Assembly: GCA_017395425.1 (NCBI GenBank)
Contig: JAFPUM010000008.1
Span: 1 to 48,450 of the forward strand
Reading direction: 5' to 3'
Length of the DNA stretch: 48,450 nt
From: Clostridia bacterium
Lineage (GTDB): Bacteria > Bacillota > Clostridia > Oscillospirales > Acutalibacteraceae
Shown here one piece after another: positions 25,449 through 34,804 of this stretch. Under the pieces are notes generated by a model that did no database searches, had not been told where the DNA came from, and worked only from the letters and a program-made list of their open reading frames with translations. The number at the start of each line of letters is the position of its first letter. Positions within the stretch are counted from its first letter, which is position 1. A program made the translations under genes and the position numbers.

Positions 25449-25853
25449 ATGAGTGACAAGTCAACCAAGAAAAAGGACGACAAGGCGCTCGCCAAGGACA
25501 ACGGCAAGAAGAACGCGAAAAAATCTTCCGGGAAGAAACCCAATCCTATCAAGGCTTTCGGAAAGTTTCTGCGTGAGTATCGCAGCGAGATGAAAAAGAT
25601 CTCGTGGCCTACCCCCAGCGATACCACCAAGAACGCGCTGATCACGTTGGCGGCGATTCTGATTGTGGGTGTTTTCATCTGGGTGCTGGACTACGGTCTG
25701 AGCCAGCTCAGAGATGTGGCGCTCAAAAAGATTCCCGAGTGGTCGGTTTCTTCTCAGGTCGGCGACACCGGGGATACATCCGCAGTGTCCGACAGCGGTC
25801 TGATTGTGTCCAATAGCGATGACGGCGACAGCGCCGTCAGTGAGGCGGAGTAA
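25449..25853 (+). CDS. secE: preprotein translocase subunit SecE
   Basis: 134 residues. The basic N-terminus leads to the conserved EMKKISWPTPSDTTKNALIT segment and one membrane helix (about 62-85). SecE clamps SecY in the translocon. Unusually, an acidic, Ser/Asp-rich tail of about 45 residues follows the helix, where most bacterial SecE proteins end soon after it. ATG 25449 follows GGGAGGGG. Confidence 0.93.
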   Translation: MSDKSTKKKDDKALAKDNGKKNAKKSSGKKPNPIKAFGKFLREYRSEMKKISWPTPSDTTKNALITLAAILIVGVFIWVLDYGLSQLRDVALKKIPEWSVSSQVGDTGDTSAVSDSGLIVSNSDDGDSAVSEAE

Positions 25854-25941
25854 TCCGCGCCATGAGATGTATGCCGACAATAGTTACGCAGACATACCGG
25901 CACTGCTGTGACGGCAGCGCAGCGATGGGAGTGAAATCAAT

Positions 25942-26580
25942 ATGGCAGATTTGACGGGTGTTTCGGGAACCGCCCACTGGTATGTGATCCATACCTACGC
26001 AAACTATGAAACCAAGGTGGCGGAAAATCTCCAAAAAATCGTGGAGAACCGAAATCTTCAGGATATGATTCTGGACATTAAGATTCCCTCGGAAACCGTC
26101 ATCGAAGTCGTCACCAAAATGGTGACTGCCAAGGACGAAAACGGCCGTCCGATCAAAGATGAGGACGGTCATGTAGTCAAGGTGGAGGAGAAGGTTGAAA
26201 AGGAAGTCAGACACAATCTCTTCCCGGGCTATGTGCTGGTAAAAATGGTGATGACCAACGAAACATGGTTCATCGTCCGCAATACCCGCGGCTGTACCGG
26301 TTTTGTGGGACACGATTCCAAGCTGGTTCCGGATTCCAAGCCGGTGCCTCTCACAGAGGAAGAAGCGGCGAGATGGGGCGTGGAGATCAAGTCCGAAAAA
26401 CTGCCCTTTGAAGTGGGCGAAGAAGTCAAGGTCATCGAAGGTTCCATGGCGGGACATATCGGTGTGGTCGAATCCATCGACCGCGAAAACAAGACCGTGT
26501 TTATCACGATGGACGTCGATATGTTCGGTCGTAAGACAGAGGCAGAAGTGGATATTTCCAGCGTTGTGCCGCTGAATTGA
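25942..26580 (+). CDS. nusG: transcription termination/antitermination protein NusG
   Basis: 212 residues. An NGN domain (WYVIHTYANYETKV..., NLFPGYVLVKM) is followed by a C-terminal KOW domain (VGEEVKVIEGSMAGHIGVVESID). A charged insertion of about 30 residues (about 60-90, rich in Lys/Glu/Asp) interrupts the NGN domain where Bacillus NusG has a short loop. It binds RNA polymerase and affects pausing, termination and coupling. Confidence 0.95.
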   Translation: MADLTGVSGTAHWYVIHTYANYETKVAENLQKIVENRNLQDMILDIKIPSETVIEVVTKMVTAKDENGRPIKDEDGHVVKVEEKVEKEVRHNLFPGYVLVKMVMTNETWFIVRNTRGCTGFVGHDSKLVPDSKPVPLTEEEAARWGVEIKSEKLPFEVGEEVKVIEGSMAGHIGVVESIDRENKTVFITMDVDMFGRKTEAEVDISSVVPLN

Positions 26581-26658
26581 TGGAATGAATTTATCGATCA
26601 ATGTATAACACGCATTCATTTTGAATCCGTCGGCAGGATCTGCCGACCGGATTCGCAT

Positions 26659-26728
26659 GGTGGGAGAGTCAGCAAAATCTTGATTATTATATGAAAATAT
26701 GAAAAAATGCTGTCTCGGTATTACCACC
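26659..26728 (+). promoter_or_regulatory. L1-type ribosomal-protein leader before rplK
   Basis: An outer stem GGTGG (26659-26663) / CCACC (26724-26728) encloses GAG/CTC and CAGCA/TGCTG stems. The 3' strand reads CTCGGTATTACCACC. It resembles the 23S rRNA L1 site (AAATACCACC) and a second copy precedes rplA. The likely role is L1 feedback on rplK-rplA translation. Confidence 0.65.
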
Positions 26729-26747
26729 CATTTGGAGGTGCTTTTTA

Positions 26748-27173
26748 ATGGCTCAGAAAGTAACAGGTTACATTAAACTTCAGATTCCGGCAGGCAAGGC
26801 AACACCCGCTCCTCCTGTAGGTCCTGCCCTCGGTCAGCATGGCGTCAACATCATGCAGTTCACCAAGGATTTCAACGAGCGTACCAAGAACGACGTGGGT
26901 CTGATTATCCCGGTTGTCATCACCGTGTACGCCGACCGTTCCTTCACGTTTGTGACCAAGACCCCTCCGGCAGCCGTCCTCATCAAGAAGGCGTGCGGCA
27001 TCGAGAGCGGTTCCGGCACACCCAACAAGACCAAGGTCGCCAAGATTACCAAAGAGCAGATTCAGAAGATCGCCGAGACCAAAATGCCCGACCTCAATGC
27101 CGGTTCTCTCGAAACCGCTATGAGCATGATCGCCGGTACGGCGCGCAGCATGGGCATTACCGTTGAGGACTGA
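26748..27173 (+). CDS. rplK: 50S ribosomal protein L11
   Basis: 141 residues. It has the N-terminal [27 protein letters not shown] and a C-terminal RNA-binding domain closing with GTARSMGI. It forms the GTPase-associated centre with L10/L12. The ATG follows TTGGAGGTG. It is preceded by the L1-type leader. Confidence 0.97.
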   Translation: MAQKVTGYIKLQIPAGKATPAPPVGPALGQHGVNIMQFTKDFNERTKNDVGLIIPVVITVYADRSFTFVTKTPPAAVLIKKACGIESGSGTPNKTKVAKITKEQIQKIAETKMPDLNAGSLETAMSMIAGTARSMGITVED

Positions 27174-27200
27174 TTGATTCGCGCAGCGATTTGATCTGTC

Positions 27201-27230
27201 AGTGGGAGGAAAATCTCCGATATTACCACT
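27201..27230 (+). promoter_or_regulatory. L1-type motif between rplK and rplA
   Basis: AGTGG (27201-27205) pairs with CCACT (27226-27230) and GGAG with CTCC, leaving GATATTA as an asymmetric loop. This is the same plan as the rplK leader, in a compact form. The rplA start is 21 bases downstream. Confidence 0.65.
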
Positions 27231-27251
27231 TTACAGGAGGATATTGACAAT

Positions 27252-27944
27252 ATGAAACACGGAAAGAAATATGTAGAAGCCGCCAAAGCGGTGGATCGTC
27301 AGAAGCTGTACGACTCGGGTGAGGCGCTCGAGCTCGTGACCAAGACCGCCGTTGCCAAGTTCGACGAGACGGTTGAAGTTCACGTCAAGCTGGGTGTTGA
27401 CGGTCGTCACGCCGATCAGCAGGTGCGCGGCGCCATCGTGCTGCCCAACGGCACCGGCAAGAGCGTGAGAATACTCGCCATCTGCAAGGGCGACGCGCTC
27501 AAGGCTGCCGAAGAGGCGGGCGCGGATTATTTCGGCAATGACGAGTATATCAAAAAGATTCAGTCCGAAGGCTGGATGGATTTCGACGTGCTGATCACCA
27601 CGCCCGACATGATGGGTATGGTGGGTCGTCTGGGTAAGATTCTCGGTCCCCGCGGTCTGATGCCGAACCCCAAGGCGGGCACCGTTACCCCCGACGTCGC
27701 CAAGGCAATCAAGGACGCCAAAGCCGGTAAGATCGAGTACCGTCTCGACAAGACCAACATCATCCACTGCCCCATCGGCAAGGTTTCCTTCGGCGTACAG
27801 AAGCTCCAGGAAAACTTTGACGCGCTGCTCGGTGCGATCAACAAGGCGAAGCCCGCTGCCGCCAAGGGTCAGTATATCCGCTCCTGCGTCGTTTCCTCGA
27901 CCATGGGCGTGGGCGTCAAGATCAACCCCAGCAAGGTCATGTAA
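27252..27944 (+). CDS. rplA: 50S ribosomal protein L1
   Basis: 230 residues, full length. Conserved [17 protein letters not shown] and [14 protein letters not shown] segments are present. It binds helix 76-78 of 23S rRNA (L1 stalk) and, in many bacteria, its own mRNA. AGGAGG precedes the ATG. No rplJ/rplL follows, because a terminator intervenes. Confidence 0.97.
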   Translation: MKHGKKYVEAAKAVDRQKLYDSGEALELVTKTAVAKFDETVEVHVKLGVDGRHADQQVRGAIVLPNGTGKSVRILAICKGDALKAAEEAGADYFGNDEYIKKIQSEGWMDFDVLITTPDMMGMVGRLGKILGPRGLMPNPKAGTVTPDVAKAIKDAKAGKIEYRLDKTNIIHCPIGKVSFGVQKLQENFDALLGAINKAKPAAAKGQYIRSCVVSSTMGVGVKINPSKVM

Positions 27945-28060
27945 TTCTTTTTGAATTTTTCCCGGCTGCGCACAACCGCGTATCCGGCACAAGCATTTGC
28001 CGTCCTGCCGTTTTACCATTCGCAACGGTTTTCACGCGGCTGTACTTGCTATGCAAATCA

Positions 28061-28097
28061 ATGCCGCACACTGATGTTTTCAGGTGCGGCATTTTTG
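28061..28097 (+). terminator. intrinsic terminator after rplA
   Basis: AATGCCGCAC / GTGCGGCATT stem followed by a T-run. It ends the ribosomal cluster. Confidence 0.88.
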
Positions 28098-28128
28098 GTA
28101 AATTTTCATTCCGAAAAGAGGTATTGCT

Positions 28129-28836
<708 letters not shown>

Positions 28837-28885
28837 CGGCGGTATCCCATCGGATATACACATTCAGTGAAGGCTGATACGGAAA

Positions 28886-28927
28886 GCATCTGTCGCCGTG
28901 TGACACATGACGGCAGATGTTTTCTTG
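28886..28927 (+). terminator. putative terminator after TM2 gene
   Basis: CATCTG...CCGT pairs with ACGGCAGATG (three-base bulge), followed by TTTTCTT. It argues against a MATE start at 28907. Confidence 0.6.
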
Positions 28928-28969
28928 CTGTTTGCCATATGTTTCGGAGAAAGGGGCGTCGATCAGACA

Positions 28970-30367
28970 TTGAGAAAATTTGCAGTCAAAACCTATCTGG
29001 GCAACAGGACCATTCTGAAGGATTTTCTGATGATCGCCATGCCGATAGCCATTCAGAACGGCATTACGAATTTTGTGAGTATGCTGGACAACCTCATGGT
29101 GGGGCAGCTCGGCACGCATCAGATGAACGGCGTTTCCATTGTCAATCAGATTCAATTCATCCCCTGTCTCGCGCTGTTCGGCGCGATGGCGGGTGCCGGC
29201 ATCTTCACCGCCCAATTTTACGGGAGCGGTGACGGCGAGGGCATCCGATATACGTTTCGGTTCAAGCTGTGCGGTTCGGCGCTTCTGACGGGAGTGACGA
29301 TTGCCGCTGCCGCCGTTTTCGGCAGTGACCTGATCACGCTGTTTCTGCACAGCGAAAGTCAAAGGGACGTGGCGCTGACCATGCAGTACGGAATGGATTA
29401 CATGAGCGTTGCGATGTGGAGTTTCATTCCGTTCAGCCTGTGTCAGGTCTATGTCAGCACCCTGCGTGAAATCGGACAGACCGTGGTGCCGATGAAGGCG
29501 GGGCTTGCCGCGGTGGTGGTCAATGTGGTCATGAACTGGGTGCTGATTTTCGGTCAGTTGGGATTGCCTGCCATGGGAGTGAAGGGCGCCGCGCTCGCGA
29601 CTATTATCGCCCGCGTGACGGAATGGGCGATTGTAGCGGTCTGGCTGCATACCCATTCGGAATCCTATGCCTTTGTCAAGGGACTGCTCCGCTCGTTCCG
29701 GATACCGGGCAGACTGCTCGGCAGAGTGATCACCAAATCCATTCCTCTGATTATCAACGAAAGCGCGTGGGCGTTCGGAATGACATTTCTGAACCAAAGC
29801 TATTCCACACGCGGACTTGACGCCGTGGCGGGCGTGAATATCTGTTCCACGCTGTCCAATGTCTTCTGCGTGTTCTTCATTGCCGCCGGGGACGCCATTG
29901 CCATTATGATCGGGCAGCTTCTCGGCGCGGGCAGGAAGGAGGAAGCGCGTTCTTCTGACCGTGTGCTGTGCACCTATTCGGTGCTGGGCAGCGGGATGAT
30001 GGGGGTCATCATGGCGGTCTGCGCGCCGTTCTTTCCCTTGCTGTATCACACCACGTGGGAAGTGAGGCACCTTGCCACGGTCATGTTATGGATATCGGCA
30101 TTAATGCTGCCTGTCACCGCCTTCACCAACGCGGCTTATTTCACACTGCGTTCGGGCGGCAACACGTTTGTCACCTTTCTGTTTGACGGGTGCTATATGC
30201 TCTGCGTGGTGGTACCCATGGCCTATCTGCTCACACGCTTTACCGACCTGCCGATTCTTCCCGTGTATATGCTCTGCCAGACAGCGGAAATCTGCAAGGC
30301 GGTGGTGGGCTTTTTGATGGTGAGAAAGGGCGTCTGGGTGAATAACATTGTGGAAGACATGACCTGA
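28970..30367 (+). CDS. MATE-family efflux transporter
   Basis: 465 residues and twelve predicted membrane helices in two MatE repeats. Motifs are MPIAIQNGITNFVSMLDNLMVGQLG and the second-half counterpart SIPLIINESAWAFG. It is probably a Na+ or H+ driven exporter of drugs or metabolites. The start is uncertain. TTG 28970 follows GAAAGGGG by 13 bases, while ATG 28907 lies within a likely terminator hairpin and lacks a ribosome binding site. Confidence 0.88.
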   Translation: MRKFAVKTYLGNRTILKDFLMIAMPIAIQNGITNFVSMLDNLMVGQLGTHQMNGVSIVNQIQFIPCLALFGAMAGAGIFTAQFYGSGDGEGIRYTFRFKLCGSALLTGVTIAAAAVFGSDLITLFLHSESQRDVALTMQYGMDYMSVAMWSFIPFSLCQVYVSTLREIGQTVVPMKAGLAAVVVNVVMNWVLIFGQLGLPAMGVKGAALATIIARVTEWAIVAVWLHTHSESYAFVKGLLRSFRIPGRLLGRVITKSIPLIINESAWAFGMTFLNQSYSTRGLDAVAGVNICSTLSNVFCVFFIAAGDAIAIMIGQLLGAGRKEEARSSDRVLCTYSVLGSGMMGVIMAVCAPFFPLLYHTTWEVRHLATVMLWISALMLPVTAFTNAAYFTLRSGGNTFVTFLFDGCYMLCVVVPMAYLLTRFTDLPILPVYMLCQTAEICKAVVGFLMVRKGVWVNNIVEDMT

Positions 30368-30394
30368 TGGTGGTAAAAAAATCATGCGCATTGT

Positions 30395-30434
30395 CTCCGG
30401 AAGGCGCCGTCTTTTGCGCGGACGTCTTCCGGAG
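30395..30434. terminator. putative hairpin terminator between convergent genes
   Basis: CTCCGGAAG / CTTCCGGAG, a 9-bp perfect stem. The T-run is weak on the plus strand, and on the minus strand a T-tract follows 14 bases later. Confidence 0.5.
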
Positions 30435-30441
30435 GCGTTTG

Positions 30442-31197
30442 CTATCCCCATGCCACATCGAGCGCCATCATGAGGATAAATCCCGCCGTGCTTCCTGCCG
30501 CGGCGATGACGGAATGTCCTGTGCGGCGGGCTTCGGGCAGCAGTTCCTCGGCGGCGACATACAGCATCGCGCCTGCCGCAAACGCCAGAAAGCCGGGCAG
30601 AATGAGACGCACCGCCCCTGTCAGCGCAATGGTGAGTACGCCGCTGAGCGGTTCCACCGCGCCCGACAGTACCCCCAGCGCAAAAGCGCGTCCTTTGCTG
30701 CTGCCCCCGCTGTGGAGCGGCAGCGAGATGATCGCCCCTTCCGGGATATTCTGAACCGCAATGCCCACTGCCAGCGCGAAGGCAGCCGCCATGGTGACGT
30801 CGGCGCAGCCCGACAGCGCGCCGGCGAATGCCACGCCCACCGCCATGCCTTCGGGGATATTGTGGAGCGTGACCGCCAGCATCATCATGGAAGTCTGCGT
30901 GGGGCAGCGGTTGATGGCACAGACCGTGTCGGCGCAGTCGTGGGAGAGAGAGGGAAGACGGTCGAGCAGCAGCAGCCCCGCAACGCCCGCCAGAAATCCC
31001 AGCGAAGGAGGCAGCCACGCGATGTACCCCTGCTGCCGGGACAGTTCAATGGAGGGCAGCAGCAGCGACCATACCGAAGCGGCTGTCATGACGCCCGCCG
31101 CCAGTCCCAGCAAAAACGCCTCCGTGCGCTTTTGCAGACCGTCGCGCAGAAAAAACACGGTCAGCGCCCCGAGAGCGGTTCCGGCAAAGGGAATCAT
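30442..31197 (-). CDS. ZIP-family metal transporter
   Basis: 251 residues and about eight membrane helices. Two HNIPEG/QNIPEG motifs (TLHNIPEGMAVG, AVQNIPEGAIIS) form the metal site of ZIP transporters (ZupT-like, Zn2+ or other divalent import). ATG 31197 has no ribosome binding site of its own. It overlaps the stop of an eight-codon upstream frame, so initiation is probably coupled to it. Longer in-frame extensions lack a start signal. Confidence 0.85.
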   Translation of the reverse strand: MIPFAGTALGALTVFFLRDGLQKRTEAFLLGLAAGVMTAASVWSLLLPSIELSRQQGYIAWLPPSLGFLAGVAGLLLLDRLPSLSHDCADTVCAINRCPTQTSMMMLAVTLHNIPEGMAVGVAFAGALSGCADVTMAAAFALAVGIAVQNIPEGAIISLPLHSGGSSKGRAFALGVLSGAVEPLSGVLTIALTGAVRLILPGFLAFAAGAMLYVAAEELLPEARRTGHSVIAAAGSTAGFILMMALDVAWG

Positions 31198-31223
31198 CAG
31201 TCCCAAACAAAGCGATACACCAT
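31197..31223 (-). CDS. eight-residue upstream leader peptide MVYRFVWD
   Basis: ATG 31223 lies 7 bases after a strong GGGGGAGG. The frame ends at TGA 31199-31197, which overlaps the ZIP ATG (TGATG). It gives the ZIP gene its ribosomes by coupling and may be regulatory. Confidence 0.45.
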   Translation of the reverse strand: MVYRFVWD

Positions 31224-31534
31224 CCGGTATCCTCCCCCGCAGGGACAAAGAAGGAGTACACCATGGGGGAAAAAGGAAAAATCGGAAAATGCTGTTGGAA
31301 TGCAGCCAATCGAACCAATCATACCACTTGACCATATGCTGATGCCTCCCGCCGCCATGATTGAAATATGCCGGGAAAAAACCCGCGCTGTTTCATAATA
31401 TGCGGAAAAGCCGAACGGTTGCACAGCGAGAGCGGGAAAACGCGGGAGGATTTGTCAAAGTTGAAAGTACAAACGGTAAAATTTTTATGGTAAACATAGA
31501 AACGCAAAAAAACGAAAAAAAAACCGGTAAAGGC
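31224..31534. other. intergenic stretch between ZIP and ACT-domain genes
   Basis: About 310 bases with no gene that I can support. It holds the leader-peptide ribosome binding site, a small CGGG-a6-CCCG hairpin near 31372-31385 and A-rich DNA near the rightward promoter. No clear leftward promoter was identified. Confidence 0.45.
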
Positions 31535-31563
31535 TTGCATTTAGCGGAAAAAAATGGTATAGT
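31535..31563 (+). promoter_or_regulatory. promoter of ACT-hom-lysC genes
   Basis: -35 TTGCAT, 17-bp spacer, -10 TATAGT. The upstream A-rich tract may act as an UP element. Confidence 0.75.
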
Positions 31564-31608
31564 GTTCATTGTCACGATACAACCGTATACGGGTGGTGGA
31601 TGGAAACA

Positions 31609-32049
31609 ATGTCGGACGAGTATTTTATTGTGAGGCGCGAGGCGATGCCGACGGTCTTTCTGAAGGTCGTGGAGGTCAAACGGCTGCTGGGAACCGGCGC
31701 GGCGCATTCGACGGCGGAAGCCGTGCGCATGGCGGGCATTTCCCGCGGAGCTTACTACAAATACAAGGACATGGTGGCGCCCTATGAGGATACGGGTCCG
31801 TCGCGGGTGCTGACGGTGCAGTCGGTGCTGGAGGACCGTCCGGGCGTGCTGTCGTGCCTGATTACGTCGATTTCGGACGCGGGCGCCAATATCCTCACCG
31901 TCAATCAGAATATTCCCGCCGACGGCGCGGCGTATGTCACGGTTTCGGTGCGGACGGATCATCTCAGTGTCCCGGTGTCGGAACTGCTGGATCGGCTGCG
32001 GAACGTGAACGGGGTGGTTTCGGTGTCAGGCATTGGTCTGAGGCAATGA
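31609..32049 (+). CDS. ACT-domain protein (PheB/UPF0735 family)
   Basis: 146 residues. The N-terminus (MSDEYFIVRREAMPTVFLKVVEVKRLL) and the SRGAYYKYKD segment resemble Bacillus PheB. The C-terminal ACT domain (about 70-145) probably binds an amino acid. The family is often next to hom or pheA, and here it precedes hom, which suggests a regulatory role in the aspartate family. ATG 31609 was chosen by similarity at the N-terminus, and the upstream Shine-Dalgarno (GGTGG) is weak. Confidence 0.85.
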   Translation: MSDEYFIVRREAMPTVFLKVVEVKRLLGTGAAHSTAEAVRMAGISRGAYYKYKDMVAPYEDTGPSRVLTVQSVLEDRPGVLSCLITSISDAGANILTVNQNIPADGAAYVTVSVRTDHLSVPVSELLDRLRNVNGVVSVSGIGLRQ

Positions 32050-32106
32050 CAGAGGCTTTTGTATCAGAAAATAAAAAATAATGGATTGGAAGGCGTGAAA
32101 TTAGGT

Positions 32107-33345
32107 ATGGTAAAAATTGCGGTATTGGGTCACGGCGTGGTCGGTTCAGGCGTGGTGGAGGTTCTCATGAAGAATCATGAGGGCATTGCCCACCGTGCCA
32201 AGGAGGAAATCGAGGTCAAGTATATTCTCGATCTGCGCGATTTTCCCGACCTGCCCTACGCGGATAAATTTGTGAAGGATTTTTCCGTGATTGAGAAGGA
32301 TCCCGAAGTGGAAATCGTCGTGGAGTGCATGGGCGGCGTGAATCCCGCGTTTGATTTCTGTATGCGAAGCCTGAAGGCGGGCAAGAGCGTGGCGACCTCC
32401 AACAAGGAGCTGGTAGCCGCCAAGGGGCAGGAACTGCTCCAGACCGCGCAGGACAACAACCTGAATTTCCTGTTTGAAGCCAGCGTGGGCGGCGGCATTC
32501 CGATTCTGCGCCCCATTTCGCAGTGCATGGCTGCCAATGAGATTTCCGCGGTGGCGGGCATTCTCAACGGCACCACCAATTTCATTCTGACCAAGATGAT
32601 CACGGAAAATATGGCGTTTGACGACGCGCTCCGTCTGGCGCAGAATCTCGGCTACGCGGAGAAGAATCCGACCGCCGACGTGGACGGTCACGACGCCTGC
32701 CGCAAAATCTGTATTCTCGCCTCGCTGGTCAGCGGCAAGCATATCTATCCTGACGATGTGTATGTGGAGGGTATCCGCAATATCACGCTGGATGACGTTG
32801 CCTACGCGGAGAAGTTCGACGCTGCCATCAAGCTGATCGGTTTGTTCCGGAAGCAGGACAACGGCAAAATCCAGATCAATGTCGCGCCGCGTATGGTGTC
32901 TAAGTCCTTCCCGCTCGCGGGGGTCAACGACGTCTTCAACGCGATCTGCGTGGTGGGTGACGCGACGGACGAAGTGATGTTCTACGGCAAGGGCGCGGGC
33001 AAGATGCCCACCGCCAGCGCGGTGGTTGCCGACGTCATCGACTGCGTCAAGCACCGCAAGGCGCGCAAGTATCTCTACTGGGAGCCGGCGGAAAAGGGCA
33101 TGGTCGCGGATTATCATGAGGAAGTCTGCTCAATGTATATGCGTCTCAACGGCAAGAGCAGCGAGGAGATCATGACCGTTGCCAATGAGCTTTGCCGCGA
33201 GTGCATCTACACCGACGGCGTGAATGAGGATGAGATTGCCATTATCACCGATGTGGCGCCCTATTCCGAGCAGGAAAAGATTGCCAAGACGTTTCTGGCG
33301 CGGGGCATCAACGTGGTGAGTGCCATGAGAACACTCAAAATGTAA
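32107..33345 (+). CDS. hom: homoserine dehydrogenase
   Basis: 412 residues. The NAD(P)-binding GHGVVGSGVV is at the N-terminus. The catalytic segment includes GILNGTTNFIL and the Asp/Lys-containing PTADVDGHDACRK. It reduces aspartate semialdehyde to homoserine. A C-terminal ACT domain (from about 330) gives the usual threonine feedback. ATG 32107 was chosen because the family begins MVKIAVLG. AAGG lies 13 bases upstream. Confidence 0.95.
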   Translation: MVKIAVLGHGVVGSGVVEVLMKNHEGIAHRAKEEIEVKYILDLRDFPDLPYADKFVKDFSVIEKDPEVEIVVECMGGVNPAFDFCMRSLKAGKSVATSNKELVAAKGQELLQTAQDNNLNFLFEASVGGGIPILRPISQCMAANEISAVAGILNGTTNFILTKMITENMAFDDALRLAQNLGYAEKNPTADVDGHDACRKICILASLVSGKHIYPDDVYVEGIRNITLDDVAYAEKFDAAIKLIGLFRKQDNGKIQINVAPRMVSKSFPLAGVNDVFNAICVVGDATDEVMFYGKGAGKMPTASAVVADVIDCVKHRKARKYLYWEPAEKGMVADYHEEVCSMYMRLNGKSSEEIMTVANELCRECIYTDGVNEDEIAIITDVAPYSEQEKIAKTFLARGINVVSAMRTLKM

Positions 33346-33417
33346 AAGCGTCATAGGATGATAACAGCCGGTCACGGCAGAAAACACTTGACAGAATAAC
33401 CGGGAGGTATGCAACAG

Positions 33418-34623
33418 ATGGGTTTAATCGTTCAGAAATTCGGCGGCACATCGGTCGCCGACGCCGAGCGTGTGATGAATGTCGCTCGCATTGTGACAGA
33501 CACCTATAAGCAGGGCAACAAGGTGGTCGTGGTGGTTTCCGCGCAGGGCGACACCACGGATGACCTGATTGAGAAGGCAAAGGAAATCAATCCGAGCGGT
33601 TCCAAGCGCGAGCTGGATATGCTCATGACCGCCGGCGAGCAGATTTCGATTTCGCTGCTGGCGATGGCGATTCAGAAGCTGGGATACCCGGTGATTTCGC
33701 TGCTGGGCTGGCAGGCGGGCTTTGTCACCAGCTCGGTCTACGGCAGCGCGCGCATCCGGCGGATTGAGACCGAGAGACTGGAAAACGAGCTGGATCAGAA
33801 TAAGATTGTGGTGGTCGCGGGCTTCCAGGGACTCAACAAGTACGACGATATGACCACGCTGGGCAGAGGCGGCAGCGATACCAGCGCGGTAGCGATTGCG
33901 GCGGCGCTCCATGCCGACCGGTGCCAGATTTTCACCGACGTGGAAGGCGTCTACACCGCCGACCCGCGCAAGATCGAAAATGCCGTCAAGCTCAAGGAAA
34001 TCACCTATGACGAGATGCTGGAGCTTGCCACACTCGGCGCGCAGGTCTTGAATAACCGTTCGGTCGAAATGGCCAAGAAGTACAACGTAGAACTCGAGGT
34101 GCTTTCTTCGCTTGTCAGAAAGCCCGGAACCATTGTGAAGGAGAATGCAAAGATGGAAAAAATGCTTATCAGCGGCGTTGCCAAGGACACACAGGTTGCC
34201 AGAATCTCGCTCATCGGTCTGCCGGACGAACCCGGCATCGCGTTCCAGGCGTTCAGCCGTCTGGCGGCAAAGAATATCAACGTCGATATCATTCTCCAGT
34301 CTATCGGACGTGACGGCACCAAGGATATCAGCTACACGGTTGCCAAGGACAACGGCAAGGAAGCCGTGGCGATTATGAAGGAATTCATCGAGAGCTGCGG
34401 CGGCAAGGACGCGCTGCTGGATACCGAAGTGGCGAAGGTGTCCATTGTGGGCGCGGGCATGGAGACCCACGCGGGCGTGGCGGCAAAGATGTTCGAGGCA
34501 CTTTATGGCGCTCACATCAATATCCGCATGATCTCCACCAGTGAGATCAAGATTTCCGTCCTGATCAACGCCGAGGACGCCGACAAGGCAGTCGCCGCGA
34601 TTCACGCCAAGTTTATCGGTTAA
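33418..34623 (+). CDS. lysC: aspartate kinase
   Basis: 401 residues. KFGGTSV is at the N-terminus, LGRGGSDTSA and DVEGVYTADPR follow, then two C-terminal ACT domains (from about 265) for lysine/threonine feedback. It makes aspartyl phosphate, the first step to lysine, threonine and methionine. ATG 33418 is 10 bases after GGGAGG. The ATG at 33409 is too close. Confidence 0.95.
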   Translation: MGLIVQKFGGTSVADAERVMNVARIVTDTYKQGNKVVVVVSAQGDTTDDLIEKAKEINPSGSKRELDMLMTAGEQISISLLAMAIQKLGYPVISLLGWQAGFVTSSVYGSARIRRIETERLENELDQNKIVVVAGFQGLNKYDDMTTLGRGGSDTSAVAIAAALHADRCQIFTDVEGVYTADPRKIENAVKLKEITYDEMLELATLGAQVLNNRSVEMAKKYNVELEVLSSLVRKPGTIVKENAKMEKMLISGVAKDTQVARISLIGLPDEPGIAFQAFSRLAAKNINVDIILQSIGRDGTKDISYTVAKDNGKEAVAIMKEFIESCGGKDALLDTEVAKVSIVGAGMETHAGVAAKMFEALYGAHINIRMISTSEIKISVLINAEDADKAVAAIHAKFIG

Positions 34624-34660
34624 TTCATGTCATACGGTTTCAGATAATATATCAGAATCA

Positions 34661-34709
34661 GACCGGCGCATACGGTATCCGCTGAGATACGGTGTGCGCC
34701 GGTCTTTTT
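34661..34709 (+). terminator. intrinsic terminator after lysC
   Basis: GACCGGCGCA / TGCGCCGGTC with an inner GATAC/GTATC stem, then TTTTT. Confidence 0.9.
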
Positions 34710-34755
34710 ATGAGGCAGGCATCAAAGAAAAAGATGGGAAACACGGGAATCCATC

Positions 34756-34784
34756 TTGCAAAACAGGGGATTTTGCGCTATAAT
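34756..34784 (+). promoter_or_regulatory. promoter of Rpn gene
   Basis: -35 TTGCAA, 17-bp spacer, -10 TATAAT, 20 bases before a GGGAGGG ribosome binding site. Confidence 0.75.
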
Positions 34785-34804
34785 ATAAACGGGAGGGATG
34801 GACG

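Noticed and set aside
34624-34709. Lysine riboswitch or attenuator
   Set aside because: The hairpin lies downstream of lysC and has the form of an ordinary terminator.
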